Shown: positions 7,881-17,200 of the stretch, piece by piece
Position numbering within the stretch: position 1 is the first letter of the stretch
Layout: every line of letters begins with the position of its first letter
NCBI GenBank assembly: GCA_945873115.1
Contig: CAMCBT010000018.1
Span: 1-34,144, forward strand
Direction: 5' to 3'
Origin: an uncultured Mitsuokella sp.
GTDB lineage: Bacteria > Bacillota > Negativicutes > Selenomonadales > Selenomonadaceae
Length of the DNA stretch: 34,144 nucleotides
Made by a program: the position numbers and the translations under genes
The notes under the pieces: model-generated
What the model was told of the DNA's origin: nothing
What the model saw: only the letters and a program-made list of their open reading frames with translations
Database searches by the model: none

Positions 7881-9092
7881 TCACATGGACATCATGCGGC
7901 GGCGGGTGTCGGCGGCTACGGCTTTGGCGGCGGCGGGCTGCTCTATTTCGCTGGCGCTTTGCTGGCCGATGAGGAGCGTCGCCGGGTCGAAGCCCAGCTG
8001 CCGGACGAAGTGGAAGAGCTCCATATCCTTCAGCACGGAGGTGATATTCACCCGCTTCTCGCTGTAGAGGTCGATTTTCACGGGCTTCGAGAGGGGCCTT
8101 GCCTTCTTGTCGGCGAAGACGAGGAAGACCGGCCGGTCCGTACGGCCGAACTTGCACTCCTCCACGATGCCGTAGCCGATGGAGAGCTCTGCAATGGTGC
8201 CCACCGGATAGATGGCCACATTGCGGAAGAACATGTTCAGGAGCTTGTCGTCGAAGTGGCCGGGAGAGAAGTTCTTCATGATGTTGTAGGCCACGGAAGG
8301 CGGATAGCCCTTCTTGTAGGGGCGGGCACTGGTGAGAGCGTCGTACACATCGGCGATGGCGCCGATGCGGCCGTAAAGGCTGATGGCCTCCCCTGCCCTG
8401 CCGTCCGGGTAGCCCTTGCCGTCCATATGCTCATGGTGCTGGCGGGCCACCAGGGCGATTTCGTGCTTGTCGGGGATATCCATGGACTCAATGAGTTCGA
8501 AGCCCTGCATGGAGTGGGTCTTGACGATGGAGAACTCCGTGTCCGTCAGCCGGCCCTTCTTATTGAGAACGCTTGTGGGCACCTTTATCTTCCCCAGGTC
8601 ATGGAGGAGCGCCCCGAAGGTCAGGTTCGACAGGCGATGGGAGTCGAGACCGATAAGGACGCCGATGAGGGCGCAGAGCATGGCCACATTCACCGAGTGG
8701 GCGAAGGTATACATGTCATGGGTGCGGATATCCGTCAGCTGCACCAGGTTCATGCGGCGATCCATGATATCGTTGATGATTGCAGCACTGGCCTTGTAGA
8801 GAGGCGCCGTATCAAAGCGCCCGTCCCGCACCACCTGGGTGAACATGTCGTAGACCCTTTTAACGGCCACAGCCCGTGTCTTTTCCTGGAGGATTTCCTC
8901 AGGGGGCTCCAGCACGTGCTCCGTATCGAGGCTTGTCACATTGATGCCTGTGACGCCCACCTGCTTGAGCTTTGAAATATAGCGCTCCGTCAGAAGCGTG
9001 CCCTTTGCCAGATAGTTTGCGCCGCTCGCATTATACAAGCTCTGCGACATGACCATGCCTTTCTTCAGATATTTTACGGGTAATTCAATCAT
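7881..9092 (-). CDS. HD-GYP domain protein, probable cyclic-di-GMP phosphodiesterase
   Basis: 403 residues. An N-terminal domain (about 1-60) contains the pattern LKKGMVMSQSLY...GANYLAKGTLLT. The HD-GYP domain (about 125-290) has the metal dyad HD at 164-165 (ALLHDLGKIKVP) and the family signature HHEHMDGKGYP at 219-229. All hallmark residues of an active c-di-GMP (or cGAMP) hydrolase are present. A C-terminal beta domain (from about 300) resembles that of the second HD-GYP-like protein at 31331-32479. There is no receiver domain or membrane segment. The gene is monocistronic, divergent from deoD, and closed by its own terminator. c-di-GMP as the substrate is inferred from the family. Confidence 0.9.
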   Translation of the reverse strand: MIELPVKYLKKGMVMSQSLYNASGANYLAKGTLLTERYISKLKQVGVTGINVTSLDTEHVLEPPEEILQEKTRAVAVKRVYDMFTQVVRDGRFDTAPLYKASAAIINDIMDRRMNLVQLTDIRTHDMYTFAHSVNVAMLCALIGVLIGLDSHRLSNLTFGALLHDLGKIKVPTSVLNKKGRLTDTEFSIVKTHSMQGFELIESMDIPDKHEIALVARQHHEHMDGKGYPDGRAGEAISLYGRIGAIADVYDALTSARPYKKGYPPSVAYNIMKNFSPGHFDDKLLNMFFRNVAIYPVGTIAELSIGYGIVEECKFGRTDRPVFLVFADKKARPLSKPVKIDLYSEKRVNITSVLKDMELFHFVRQLGFDPATLLIGQQSASEIEQPAAAKAVAADTRRRMMSM

Positions 9093-9262
9093 GCCTCATC
9101 ACCTCTTTGTCTCTCCGAGCTCGTGAAATCCGGGAACTGCTCCCCTTTGATACGACACATTTCTCTGTAAAAATTGCAGGAACGGACACCCGTCCTTGTA
9201 TTTCCTTCATATTCCTTTGTATTCTTTATCTATAGATTTCCATATACTCTCAAATTAATATA

Positions 9263-9271
9263 TGATATAAT
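9263..9271 (+). promoter_or_regulatory. Extended -10 promoter of deoD
   Basis: TGATATAAT is a perfect extended -10 (TGn plus TATAAT). No good -35 is seen at the usual distance (TATACT at 9243-9248). The deoD start is about 75 nt downstream of the predicted transcription start. Confidence 0.6.
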
Positions 9272-9352
9272 TGAGTATACGATATCCTTATGAAGATATC
9301 ATTAAATTTCGGAAATCTGCAGGTATTTTTCAAAAAGAAAGCGAGGATCATC

Positions 9353-10063
9353 ATGAGCACACCCCATATTGCTGCCGAAAAGGGCGAAATCGCCGAGCGC
9401 ATCCTCCTGCCGGGAGACCCCCTGCGGGCGAAATTCATCGCGAAAAACTTCCTGGAGAATCCCAAAGAGTACACCTCCATCCGTAATATCCTGGGCTACA
9501 CGGGCACCTACAAGGGTGTCCCCGTCTCCGTCCAGGGCACGGGCATGGGCATCCCCTCCATCTCCATCTATGTCCACGAGCTCATCCACTCCTACGGCGT
9601 GAAGAAGCTCATCCGCGTGGGCACCTGCGGCGGCATGCATGAGGATATCCATCTGCGGGATGTGCTCATCGCCCAGGCGGCCTCCACCGACTCCTCCATC
9701 ATCCGGAATATCTTCGGGGGCTCCATCAACTTCTGCCCCATCGCCGACTACGACCTGCTATCGAAGGCGGTGGAGAGCGCCAAGAAGCTGAACCTCCCCG
9801 TGAAGGTAGGCAATGTCATCTCCGTCGACCGGTTCTACGACGAGGAGATTGACAGCAAGAAGCTCACCCGCTATGGCATCCTCGGCGTGGAGATGGAGGC
9901 AGCCGCCCTCTATACTCTCGCTGCGGAGGCCCATGTCCAGGCCCTTGCCCTCTTCACCGTCAGCGACCATCTCCTCACGGGAGAGGGCTGCACCGCCGAG
10001 GAGCGGCAGACCACCTTCCAGGACATGATGAAGATTGCCCTCGAGACGGCGATTGCCGATTGA
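9353..10063 (+). CDS. deoD: Purine-nucleoside phosphorylase, DeoD type
   Basis: 236 residues, the usual DeoD length. It catalyses reversible phosphorolysis of purine (deoxy)nucleosides to the base and ribose 1-phosphate in salvage. Signatures include [21 protein letters not shown] at the N-terminus (nucleoside-binding His5), [30 protein letters not shown] and [10 protein letters not shown] near the C-terminus (catalytic Asp). The ATG at 9353 has GAGG upstream and fits the family N-terminus exactly; an earlier in-frame ATG at 9290 would add 21 unrelated residues. It is a single gene with its own promoter and a very strong terminator. Confidence 0.95.
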   Translation: MSTPHIAAEKGEIAERILLPGDPLRAKFIAKNFLENPKEYTSIRNILGYTGTYKGVPVSVQGTGMGIPSISIYVHELIHSYGVKKLIRVGTCGGMHEDIHLRDVLIAQAASTDSSIIRNIFGGSINFCPIADYDLLSKAVESAKKLNLPVKVGNVISVDRFYDEEIDSKKLTRYGILGVEMEAAALYTLAAEAHVQALALFTVSDHLLTGEGCTAEERQTTFQDMMKIALETAIAD

Positions 10064-10074
10064 TTTGACGTGAT

Positions 10075-10116
10075 AAAAATGACCTTTGAAGCCCATTGAC
10101 TTCAAAGGTCATTTTT
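10075..10116. terminator. Strong bidirectional terminator between deoD and narK
   Basis: A 17-bp perfect stem: AAAAATGACCTTTGAAG (10075-10091) pairs with CTTCAAAGGTCATTTTT (10100-10116) around an 8-nt loop. U-runs arise on both strands, so it can end deoD transcripts and, on the minus strand, the nar operon. Confidence 0.92.
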
Positions 10117-10142
10117 CTTGCAAGATAATGCCTACAGAAAGA

Positions 10143-10184
10143 CTCCCTCCGCCCCCTGCGGGGGCACCTCCCTCGAGAGGGAGG
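10143..10184. repeat. GC-rich double-palindrome element (REP-like) downstream of narK
   Basis: Two short palindromes lie side by side: GCCCCCTGCGGGGGC (10151-10165) and CCTCCCTCGAGAGGGAGG (10167-10184), preceded by CTCCCTCC. There is no U-run, and it sits between the deoD/narK terminator and the narK 3' end. This architecture resembles the intergenic palindromic repeats dispersed in many bacterial genomes; only one copy is in the window. Confidence 0.5.
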
Positions 10185-10246
10185 CAAGCTATCTCGCTAT
10201 GTTCGACAATGGATGGGACTCTTCCATAAGCCCGCTACATTCACAT

Positions 10247-11590
10247 CTAGCAGCGCATTCCTGCGCCCTTGCGGACGTAGAAGAACCAGGTGATGAAGAT
10301 CGTGATGGCTGTAAAGCCAATCAGGATGTAGAAGGCCATGGCCACGTTGCCGAAGGAGGCGTAGGCCCAGCCGAAAATCTTCGGAATCAGGAAGGCACCA
10401 TAGGCGGCGATGGCCGCCGTGAAGCCTGTCACGAGAGAGGCGTGGACGGGATTATCAAAGATGTAGGGAATCATCCGGAAGGAGGCGCCATTCACGAAGC
10501 CCGTCATGAGGAAGAGCAGCAGGAAAGCACCGAAGAAGAGAGCGAAGCGGTGGTGCTGGATGCCCACGAGCACCAGGACACAGGCCGCCAGCATGATAAT
10601 GAGGGATACCAGCGTCACCTTCGAGCCGCTGTCCAGCTTGTCTGCCAGCCACCCGCCCACCGGGCGGATGCCTGCGCCGATGAAGGGCCCAAGGAAGGCC
10701 GCGTAGGCGAAGGACACCTCGGGGAACTCCTTGCTGACGAGGAGCGCGAGAGCCGCGCTGTAGCCGATGAAGGAGCCGAAGCCGCAGGTGTAGATCCAGG
10801 TCATGAGCCAGGTATGCTTGTTGCCAAAGATGGAGAACATGCTCTTTGGGCTCTGCTTCGGGATGGGCAGGTTGTCCATGAAGAGGTAGATGAGGAAGAG
10901 CGTCACGACGATGAGGGCCACCCAGAAGTAGCAGATGCTCTGGAGGTAGACCTCCTTGCCCGCCGCTGTCACCAGGGGAGGCCCGAAAAGGCCGCCAAAG
11001 CTTGCTCCCAGCAGGAAGGGCGCCGTCAGGTAGATGAGGGATACGCCCAGGTTCCCCACCCCCGCATTGATGCCGAGACCGAGCCCCTTCTGGGACTTGG
11101 GGAAGAAGAAGCCGATGTTCGCCATAGAGGCGGAGAAATTCGCTCCGGCGAGACCCAGGAGTGCCACGATCCAAAAGAGGGTGTCGTAGGAGGTGGAGGT
11201 GTCCTGAAGGGCGCTCCCCAGGAGCACCAGCGGGATAATGAGTATCGCCGTGCAGATGAGGGTGAAGTTGCGCCCGCCCAGAAGGCTCGGCATATAGGTG
11301 TAGACCAGGCGGCCCGTGGCCCCCACGAGGCCTGGGAGCGCCGCCAGCGTAAATATCTCATGGTCGCTGAAGTGGAAGCCCACCTGGTTGAGCTGGGCGG
11401 CCACCGTGGCCCAGAGGGTCCAGACCACGAAGGAGAGCACCAGGGCCCAGGTGCTGGTCCATAGGTTCTGCTTGGCGATGCGCTCGCCGTATTTTTCCCA
11501 GAAGGCCTTGTCCTCCGGATTCCAATGGGCAAGGATTTCCTGCCGCGTGGGATTTGGGCCAAGCTGGGGAGAAGCATTTTTCTCAGGCAA
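10247..11590 (-). CDS. narK: Nitrate/nitrite transporter (MFS, NarK family)
   Basis: 447 residues with about 12 hydrophobic segments. NarK-family features include a soluble N-terminus, GLVGATGRLVYTYMP, the glycine-rich nitrate signature AGANFSASMANIGFFFPKSQKGLGLGINAGVGNLGVS and a matching second-half segment GASFRMIPYIF. It imports nitrate and/or exports nitrite in the cytoplasmic membrane. The frame has no ATG at the start; TTG at 11590 with AAGGAG nine bases upstream is the likely initiation codon. It is the last gene of the nar operon, 29 nt after narI. Whether it is a nitrate-proton symporter or a nitrate/nitrite antiporter cannot be told from sequence alone. Confidence 0.94.
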   Translation of the reverse strand: MPEKNASPQLGPNPTRQEILAHWNPEDKAFWEKYGERIAKQNLWTSTWALVLSFVVWTLWATVAAQLNQVGFHFSDHEIFTLAALPGLVGATGRLVYTYMPSLLGGRNFTLICTAILIIPLVLLGSALQDTSTSYDTLFWIVALLGLAGANFSASMANIGFFFPKSQKGLGLGINAGVGNLGVSLIYLTAPFLLGASFGGLFGPPLVTAAGKEVYLQSICYFWVALIVVTLFLIYLFMDNLPIPKQSPKSMFSIFGNKHTWLMTWIYTCGFGSFIGYSAALALLVSKEFPEVSFAYAAFLGPFIGAGIRPVGGWLADKLDSGSKVTLVSLIIMLAACVLVLVGIQHHRFALFFGAFLLLFLMTGFVNGASFRMIPYIFDNPVHASLVTGFTAAIAAYGAFLIPKIFGWAYASFGNVAMAFYILIGFTAITIFITWFFYVRKGAGMRC

Positions 11591-11619
11591 ATGTATTCAC
11601 TCCTTTTCCTTCCACAAGC

Positions 11620-12282
11620 TCATTTCTTGCGATAGACAATGGGGCTGCGGAAGAAGTAGGTAAAGGGAAAGCTCAGGCAATGGACGAGACGGGTGAAGGG
11701 GAAGATGAAGGCTGTCAGCATCCACATCACCATGTGCAGGCGGAAGACCGGCGGCACCGTCTCCATGAGGGACACGTCCGGCGAGAGAGCCAGGATGGAT
11801 CGGAACCAAGGGGAGATGGTGGTGCGGTAGTCAAAGGCCCCGGGGATATTCAGAAGCGTCCCCGCAAAGCCTGATACGATGGTGAGGAAGAGCACCAGGT
11901 AGAGCACCCGGTCCATCCGTGAGGTATTGACCTCCATCCGATCCTTGCCGAAGCGGCGCACCATCAGGAGCAGGAAGCCACCCAGAAAGAGGATTCCTGC
12001 AGGGATGCCGCCTGCGAGGGCTATCATGTGATAGACGTGCTCGTTTATACCCGCCGCCTCTGTGAAGTATTTCGGAATCAGTATGCCGATGACATGACCG
12101 CCGAAGGCCATGAGGAGGCCCAGGTGGAACATGGGCCCGGCGTACTTCAGGCTGCTCTTTGCCAAAAACTCGCTGGACTTCGAGGTCCAGGCCCGCTCGA
12201 ACTTCCAGTATCGGAAGGCCGTGCCGAAGATGAGCATAAAGAGGGCGATGTAGGGAAGGACGCCCCAGATAAAGAATTTCAT
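11620..12282 (-). CDS. narI: Respiratory nitrate reductase gamma subunit (cytochrome b)
   Basis: 220 residues with five hydrophobic segments. NarI is the membrane diheme cytochrome b that oxidises quinol and passes electrons to NarH. The four heme-ligand histidines are present at 53, 63, 183 and 201 (FHLGLLMAFGGHVIGI and RLHMVMWML...RLVHCLSFPF), the same spacing as in E. coli NarI. The ATG overlaps the narJ stop (ATGA), indicating coupled translation. Order narG-H-J-I is canonical. Confidence 0.96.
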   Translation of the reverse strand: MKFFIWGVLPYIALFMLIFGTAFRYWKFERAWTSKSSEFLAKSSLKYAGPMFHLGLLMAFGGHVIGILIPKYFTEAAGINEHVYHMIALAGGIPAGILFLGGFLLLMVRRFGKDRMEVNTSRMDRVLYLVLFLTIVSGFAGTLLNIPGAFDYRTTISPWFRSILALSPDVSLMETVPPVFRLHMVMWMLTAFIFPFTRLVHCLSFPFTYFFRSPIVYRKK

Positions 12283-12800
12283 ACGGCTTCCTCCAATCTT
12301 GCCGCCTGGGTAAGAATCACATCCATGAGGAACGCATAGGCAAGCTTCGCCTCGATGAAGCGATCCCGGAGAAGCTCCACCTTCGCCTTGATGGCTGCGA
12401 GAATCCGCCGGGACTCACTTGGCTTCGCTGCCGCCGCCAGCTCCAGGAGGGCCGGCAGATAGTCCGGGAGCTCCTCATCGATATCGTAGCCATTGTCGAG
12501 GAAAAGGACCTTGTACTCATGGAGCTCTTCCGCCTGCTTGCCGAAGTCCGTCCTGTTGTGGGTGGAAAGGTAGAGGTTCGTGTTCTGGGAGAACTCGAAG
12601 GTGCGGACGTAGAGCTCCTCGTATTCGTCGGGCTCCATACCCGCCACATAGTCGAAAAACTCCGTAAGCACCTGCTGCTCCTGAGGTGCAGGAATCTCCC
12701 CCACCGCAGAGCGGTGTAGCTCAAAGGCACTGCGCCACCCCTCGTCCGGGTACTCCAGGAGATAGCTCACCAGCATGAGCACATTCTTGTAGTCATCCAT
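12279..12800 (-). CDS. narJ: Nitrate reductase molybdenum cofactor assembly chaperone
   Basis: 173 residues. NarJ belongs to the TorD/DmsD chaperone family; it binds apo-NarG and is needed for insertion of the Mo-bisMGD cofactor, but is not part of the mature enzyme. Visible features are the all-helical composition, the N-terminal VSYLLEYPDEGWRSAF and the core YVRTFEFSQNTNLYLSTHNRTDFGKQ with the DELPDYLP-like segment EELPDYLPALLEL. It starts 9 nt after narH and ends in an ATGA overlap with narI. Confidence 0.95.
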   Translation of the reverse strand: MDDYKNVLMLVSYLLEYPDEGWRSAFELHRSAVGEIPAPQEQQVLTEFFDYVAGMEPDEYEELYVRTFEFSQNTNLYLSTHNRTDFGKQAEELHEYKVLFLDNGYDIDEELPDYLPALLELAAAAKPSESRRILAAIKAKVELLRDRFIEAKLAYAFLMDVILTQAARLEEAV

Positions 12801-12809
12801 GGCTGCCTC

Positions 12810-14234
12810 CTAGCACCCGCCGGGGCAGCTGTAGCCCGCGCTTCCCTGGAGGAAGCGGCGGTCTGCGTGGCTCTTGTCCTGGATGCCGGCGGGGAGCACG
12901 ATGCGATCCTTGCGCTTTGCAATGGCGAGCAGCCGGTACATGGCCTCGTATGCTTTGCCCTCAAGGGGAAGCTTTGGCGGCTCCTCCTCCGTCTGCTTCG
13001 ACCGCATGTAGGTGCGGATTTCCAGCAGTCGGGCCAGGGACTGGCGCACAGGCCCCTCATCACCTGCGGAGAAGAGGGAAGCAAGATACGCTACGGGGAT
13101 GCGCATTTCCTCCGCATCCGGCAGATAGGTGGAGGCCTCCACCTTCTTGATGATGGGCGAAAGGGGCGGGATATACCAGACCATGGGGAGTGTGCGGAAC
13201 TCCGGATGGAGCGGCAGGGCCAGATCCCATTCCTTGACAAGCTTGTATATCGGCGAGCGCTCCGCCGCATGGATAAAGGCCTCGGGGATGCCCGCCTCCC
13301 GTGCCGCCTTCTGGACCTCCGGGTCCTTCGGGTCCAGGATAATTCCCTTGACCTTCTCGTAGACCTGTTGTTCGGGGGCGCTGGCCGCCTCGGTGACCTT
13401 GTCCATGTCGTAGAGCAGGACGCCATTGTAGCGGATGCGGCCCGGACAGGTGTCGGTGCAGACGGTCGGCAGGCCGTCCTCCACCCGCGGGTAGCAGAAG
13501 ACGCACTTTTCCGCCTTGTTTGTCTTCCAGTTGTAGTAGATTTTCTTGTAGGGGCAAGCAGGCACGCAGTGGCGCCAGCCCCGGCATACATCCTGGGAGA
13601 TGAGGACGACGCCGTCCTCATCCCGCTTGTAGATAGCCCCTGACGGGCAGGCCGCCACGCAGGCCGGATTCAGGCAGTGGTTGCAGAGGCGGGGCAGGTA
13701 TTTCATGAAGAGATCCTGGAACTCCAAGGCGATTTCCTGCCCCATATTCTTCATGTTCTTCAGGTTCACGTCCTGCCGGGAGGTATCCGGATTTGCCAGA
13801 TCGTCCTCCCAGTTGGGCCCCCACTGGATGTCCATGCGCTTCTGGGTGATGAGGGACCTGGGCCTCGCCACCGGCTGGTGGTTCCTCCGCTTCGTATGGA
13901 TGAGGGTCTCGTAGTCATAGGTCCAGGGCTCGTAGTAGTCATCGAGCTCCGGCTGGTCGGGATGGTAGAAGAGCTTCAGGAGCCTTATGGCCTTGTTGCT
14001 GCCGGAGCGAAGCTCGAGTTCCCCATTTTCGGCAGTCCAGCCCCCCTTCCACTTCTCCTGGTCCTCCCAGTTCTTCGGGTAGCCAATGCCGGGCTTCGTC
14101 TCCACATTGTTGAAATACATGTATTCTGCGCCGGGGCGGTTCGTCCAGACGTTCTTGCACGTGATCGAGCACGTGTGGCAGCCGAGGCATTTGTCCAGGT
14201 TCATCACCATGGAGACTTGTGCTTTAATCCTCAA
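12810..14234 (-). CDS. narH: Respiratory nitrate reductase beta subunit (iron-sulfur)
   Basis: 474 residues from a TTG at 14234, which lies 11 nt inside narG and has GGAGG nine bases upstream; it gives the family N-terminus RIKAQVSMVMNLDKC. NarH carries four Fe-S clusters linking NarI hemes to NarG. Cluster motifs: CLGCHTCSITC (Cys16, 19, 22, 26), CNHCLNPACVAACPSGA, CRGWRHCVPACPYKK (Trp in place of one Cys, as expected for the [3Fe-4S] cluster), and CVFCYPRVEDGLPTVCTDTCPGR. An ATG at 14210 is an alternative but would drop conserved residues. The last residues, SCPGGC, form an extra Cys pair I do not recognise from the classic enzymes. Confidence 0.95.
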   Translation of the reverse strand: MRIKAQVSMVMNLDKCLGCHTCSITCKNVWTNRPGAEYMYFNNVETKPGIGYPKNWEDQEKWKGGWTAENGELELRSGSNKAIRLLKLFYHPDQPELDDYYEPWTYDYETLIHTKRRNHQPVARPRSLITQKRMDIQWGPNWEDDLANPDTSRQDVNLKNMKNMGQEIALEFQDLFMKYLPRLCNHCLNPACVAACPSGAIYKRDEDGVVLISQDVCRGWRHCVPACPYKKIYYNWKTNKAEKCVFCYPRVEDGLPTVCTDTCPGRIRYNGVLLYDMDKVTEAASAPEQQVYEKVKGIILDPKDPEVQKAAREAGIPEAFIHAAERSPIYKLVKEWDLALPLHPEFRTLPMVWYIPPLSPIIKKVEASTYLPDAEEMRIPVAYLASLFSAGDEGPVRQSLARLLEIRTYMRSKQTEEEPPKLPLEGKAYEAMYRLLAIAKRKDRIVLPAGIQDKSHADRRFLQGSAGYSCPGGC

Positions 14235-17200
14235 GCCAATCCACCTCCTCCATCTTCCGGGCCACCACGTAGGTATCGCGCTGGTTGCCCGTGGGTCCAT
14301 AGTAGTTAAAGCCGTAGCTGAGCTGGCCATAGCCGCCGATCATATGGGTCGGCTTCATGAGAATGTGCGTGGGCGTGTTGTGGGTGCCGGCGCGGGTCTT
14401 CGTGATACTGGACCCGGGCACATTGATATGGCGGTCCTGGGCATGGTACATGTACACCACGCCCCGGGGGAGGCGCGGGCTCGTGACGGCCCGGGAGGCC
14501 ACAACGCCGTTGCGGTTGTAGAGCTCCACCCAGTCATTGTCCTTCACGCCGATTTCCGCCGCGTCCTTTTCGTTGAACCAGACGGTCTGGCCGCCCCGGA
14601 AGAGGGTCAGCATCTGCTGGGCATCGAAGTACATGCTATGGATGCTCCACTTGTTGTGGGGGGTCAGGTACTTCAGGGTAATTTCCTTCGTGCCGCCCAA
14701 GAGATTCTTGATGGGACGGAACTCGAGGATGGGCCGATAGAGGGCCATGGACTCGCCCCACTCCCGCATCATTTCATGGTCGAGATAGAAGGACTGGCGC
14801 CCCGTAACCGTACGGAAGGGCATGCCCTGCTCGATGCTGGTGGTAAAGGGCGTATAGCGGCGGTCCTTGTTGCTGCCGGTGCCGGAGGGTGAGGTAATCG
14901 TCTCCCTCGGCTGGATGGCGATGTCCTCGAAGGTGAAGTGCTCATTCTCCCGGCCCTTTGCAAGCTCCGTGAGCCCCTCGAGGCCGGTCTTTGCCTCCAT
15001 GGCCTTCCAGGCCCTCACGGCCGCCTTGCCATTCGTGGTGGTGGAGAGGCTCAGCACCGCGTCGCAGGCATTCTTTGCCTCGTAGATGGAGGGCATGCCA
15101 TAGGAGAGGAGGCTCTTGTCCTCGATGATGCCGATGCGGTCCTTGAGCTCCTCGTAGATATCGTCGGACTTCCAGCCGGCGCCGCGGGTGCCCATGCCCT
15201 TCTCCACATTGGGCCCGAGGGCGATCCACTTGTCGTAGAGCTTCGTGTAGTCCCGCTCGATATGGAGAATCTGTGGCATGGTCTTTCCCGGGATGGGCTC
15301 GCACTCGCCCCGGCTCCAGTCCACGACCCTCCCCTCGGGCTGAGCCGTCTCCCCCTCGCTGTCGTGGCCGATGGGCACGGCGAAGACATCCTGATAGGGC
15401 AACATATTCGCTTCCTTCGCCACGGTGGAGACCGCCTTCGCCAGCGAGCGGAAGATATCCCAGTCGGACTTCGCCTCCCAGAGGGGATCGACCGCCGGCT
15501 GGAAGGGATGGACGAAGGGATGCATGTCCGTGGAGGAAAGGTCGTGCTTCTCGTACCAGGTGGCGGTGGGCAGCACGATGTCCGAGTAGAGGGCCGTGCC
15601 TGCCATGCGGAAGTCGATGTCGATGACAAGATCCACCTTACCCTCGGCGGCGCCGCCGGGCTTTTCTGTCTCTGCCTTATCCCGCCACTTGATTTCTTCC
15701 GGGTGCTCCTCCCGCTCCTCCTCATTGAAGAGGGTGCTCTCCGTGCCCAGGAGATACTTCAGGAAGTACTCCTGGCCCTTGGAGGAGGAGGTGATGAGGT
15801 TGACCCGCCAGAGGAAGAGGTTCCGGGGGAAGTTCACGGGATTGTCCGGATCCTCCACGGAGAACTCCAGCTGCTTTTCCTTCAGGCTCCTTGCTACATG
15901 GGCGCGAATTCCCTCCAGGCTGTCGTCCCCTGCCGCCTTTGCCTCGTCAAAGAGGGTCTGGCCGCTCTTGTTGAAGTTCGGGTACGACGGCAGCCAGCCC
16001 AGGCGGGCCGCCAGCACATTGTAGTCGCCGGGATGGCGATAGCGAGGCTCCTCCGTGGGAGAGGCCACCGTCCGGGTGTCGATCTCGTCGCTCCTCCACT
16101 GGTCCGTGGCGAAGTAGTAGAAGGAGGTGCTGTTCTGAAGCTTCGGCGCCGCCTGCCAGTCGGTGCCGCTCATGATGCGCTGCCAGCCCTCCGAGGGACG
16201 GAGCTTCTCCTGGCCCACGTAGTGGGCCCAGCCGCCGCCATTCCTGCCCTCGCACCCCATGAAGATGAGAAGGTTTAAGATGGTGCGGTAGACCATGTCC
16301 GCATGGTACCAATGGTTGATGCCGCCTCCCATGATGACCATGGTCTTTCCCTTCGTCTTGATGGCGTTGTCCGCCATTTCTCGGGCCATGTGGATGGCGA
16401 GATCCGGCGCGACCCCCGTAAACTTTTCCTGCCAGGCGGGCGTATAGGGAACGTCGTCCTCGTAGGAGGCTGCCGCCTCGCCGCCGAGACCCCGGTCGAT
16501 GCCATAGTTGGCGAGGGTCATGTCGAAGACGGTGGTGACGTACTTCTCCCCCGCCGCCGTCTTGATTTTCTTCACGGGGAGGGCGCGGGTGAGCTTTCCC
16601 TCGTGGTCGTTGCCGAAGTACGGCAGCTCCACCGTCACCACGTCGTCCCGCTCCTCGCAAATGGAGAGCTTCGGCTCGATGGCCTCCCCCGTGTCGCTGT
16701 CCTCAGAGCGGAGGTTCCACTTCTCCTGGCGGTCCCAGCGGTCTCCCATGGTACCGTTGGGAACGACGAGCTTGCCGGTCTTCTCGTCGATGACGTAGTA
16801 CTTGAAGTCCGCGTGCTTCTCGTCTACGCCCATGTCCTTCTTATTGAGGAAGCGACCGAGCTTGTAGGTATCCTTATCCTTTTCCACCAGCACCAGGAAG
16901 GGGAAGTCGGTAAAGCGGCGCACGTAGTCCTCGAAGAAGGGGGTGCGTTTCTCCAGGTAATATTCCTTCAGGATGACGTGGCCGAGAGCCATGGCGTAAG
17001 CGCTGTCGCTCCCCGTCTTCAGGCTGATCCAGGCATCCGCCACCGTGGTGGACTCGGCATAGTCCGGTGCCACGGAGACCACCTTCGTGCCCCGGTACCG
17101 GGCCTCGATGAGGAAGTGGGCGTCCGGCGTGCGGGTCTGAGGCACGTTGGAGCCCCAGGTGACGATGTAGCCGGCATTGTACCAGTCGCTGGACTCGGGC

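Noticed and set aside
10118..11464. Long plus-strand open frame opposite narK
   Set aside because: Low-complexity His/Glu-rich product typical of antisense reading of GC-rich membrane-protein genes; narK on the other strand is a clear family match.
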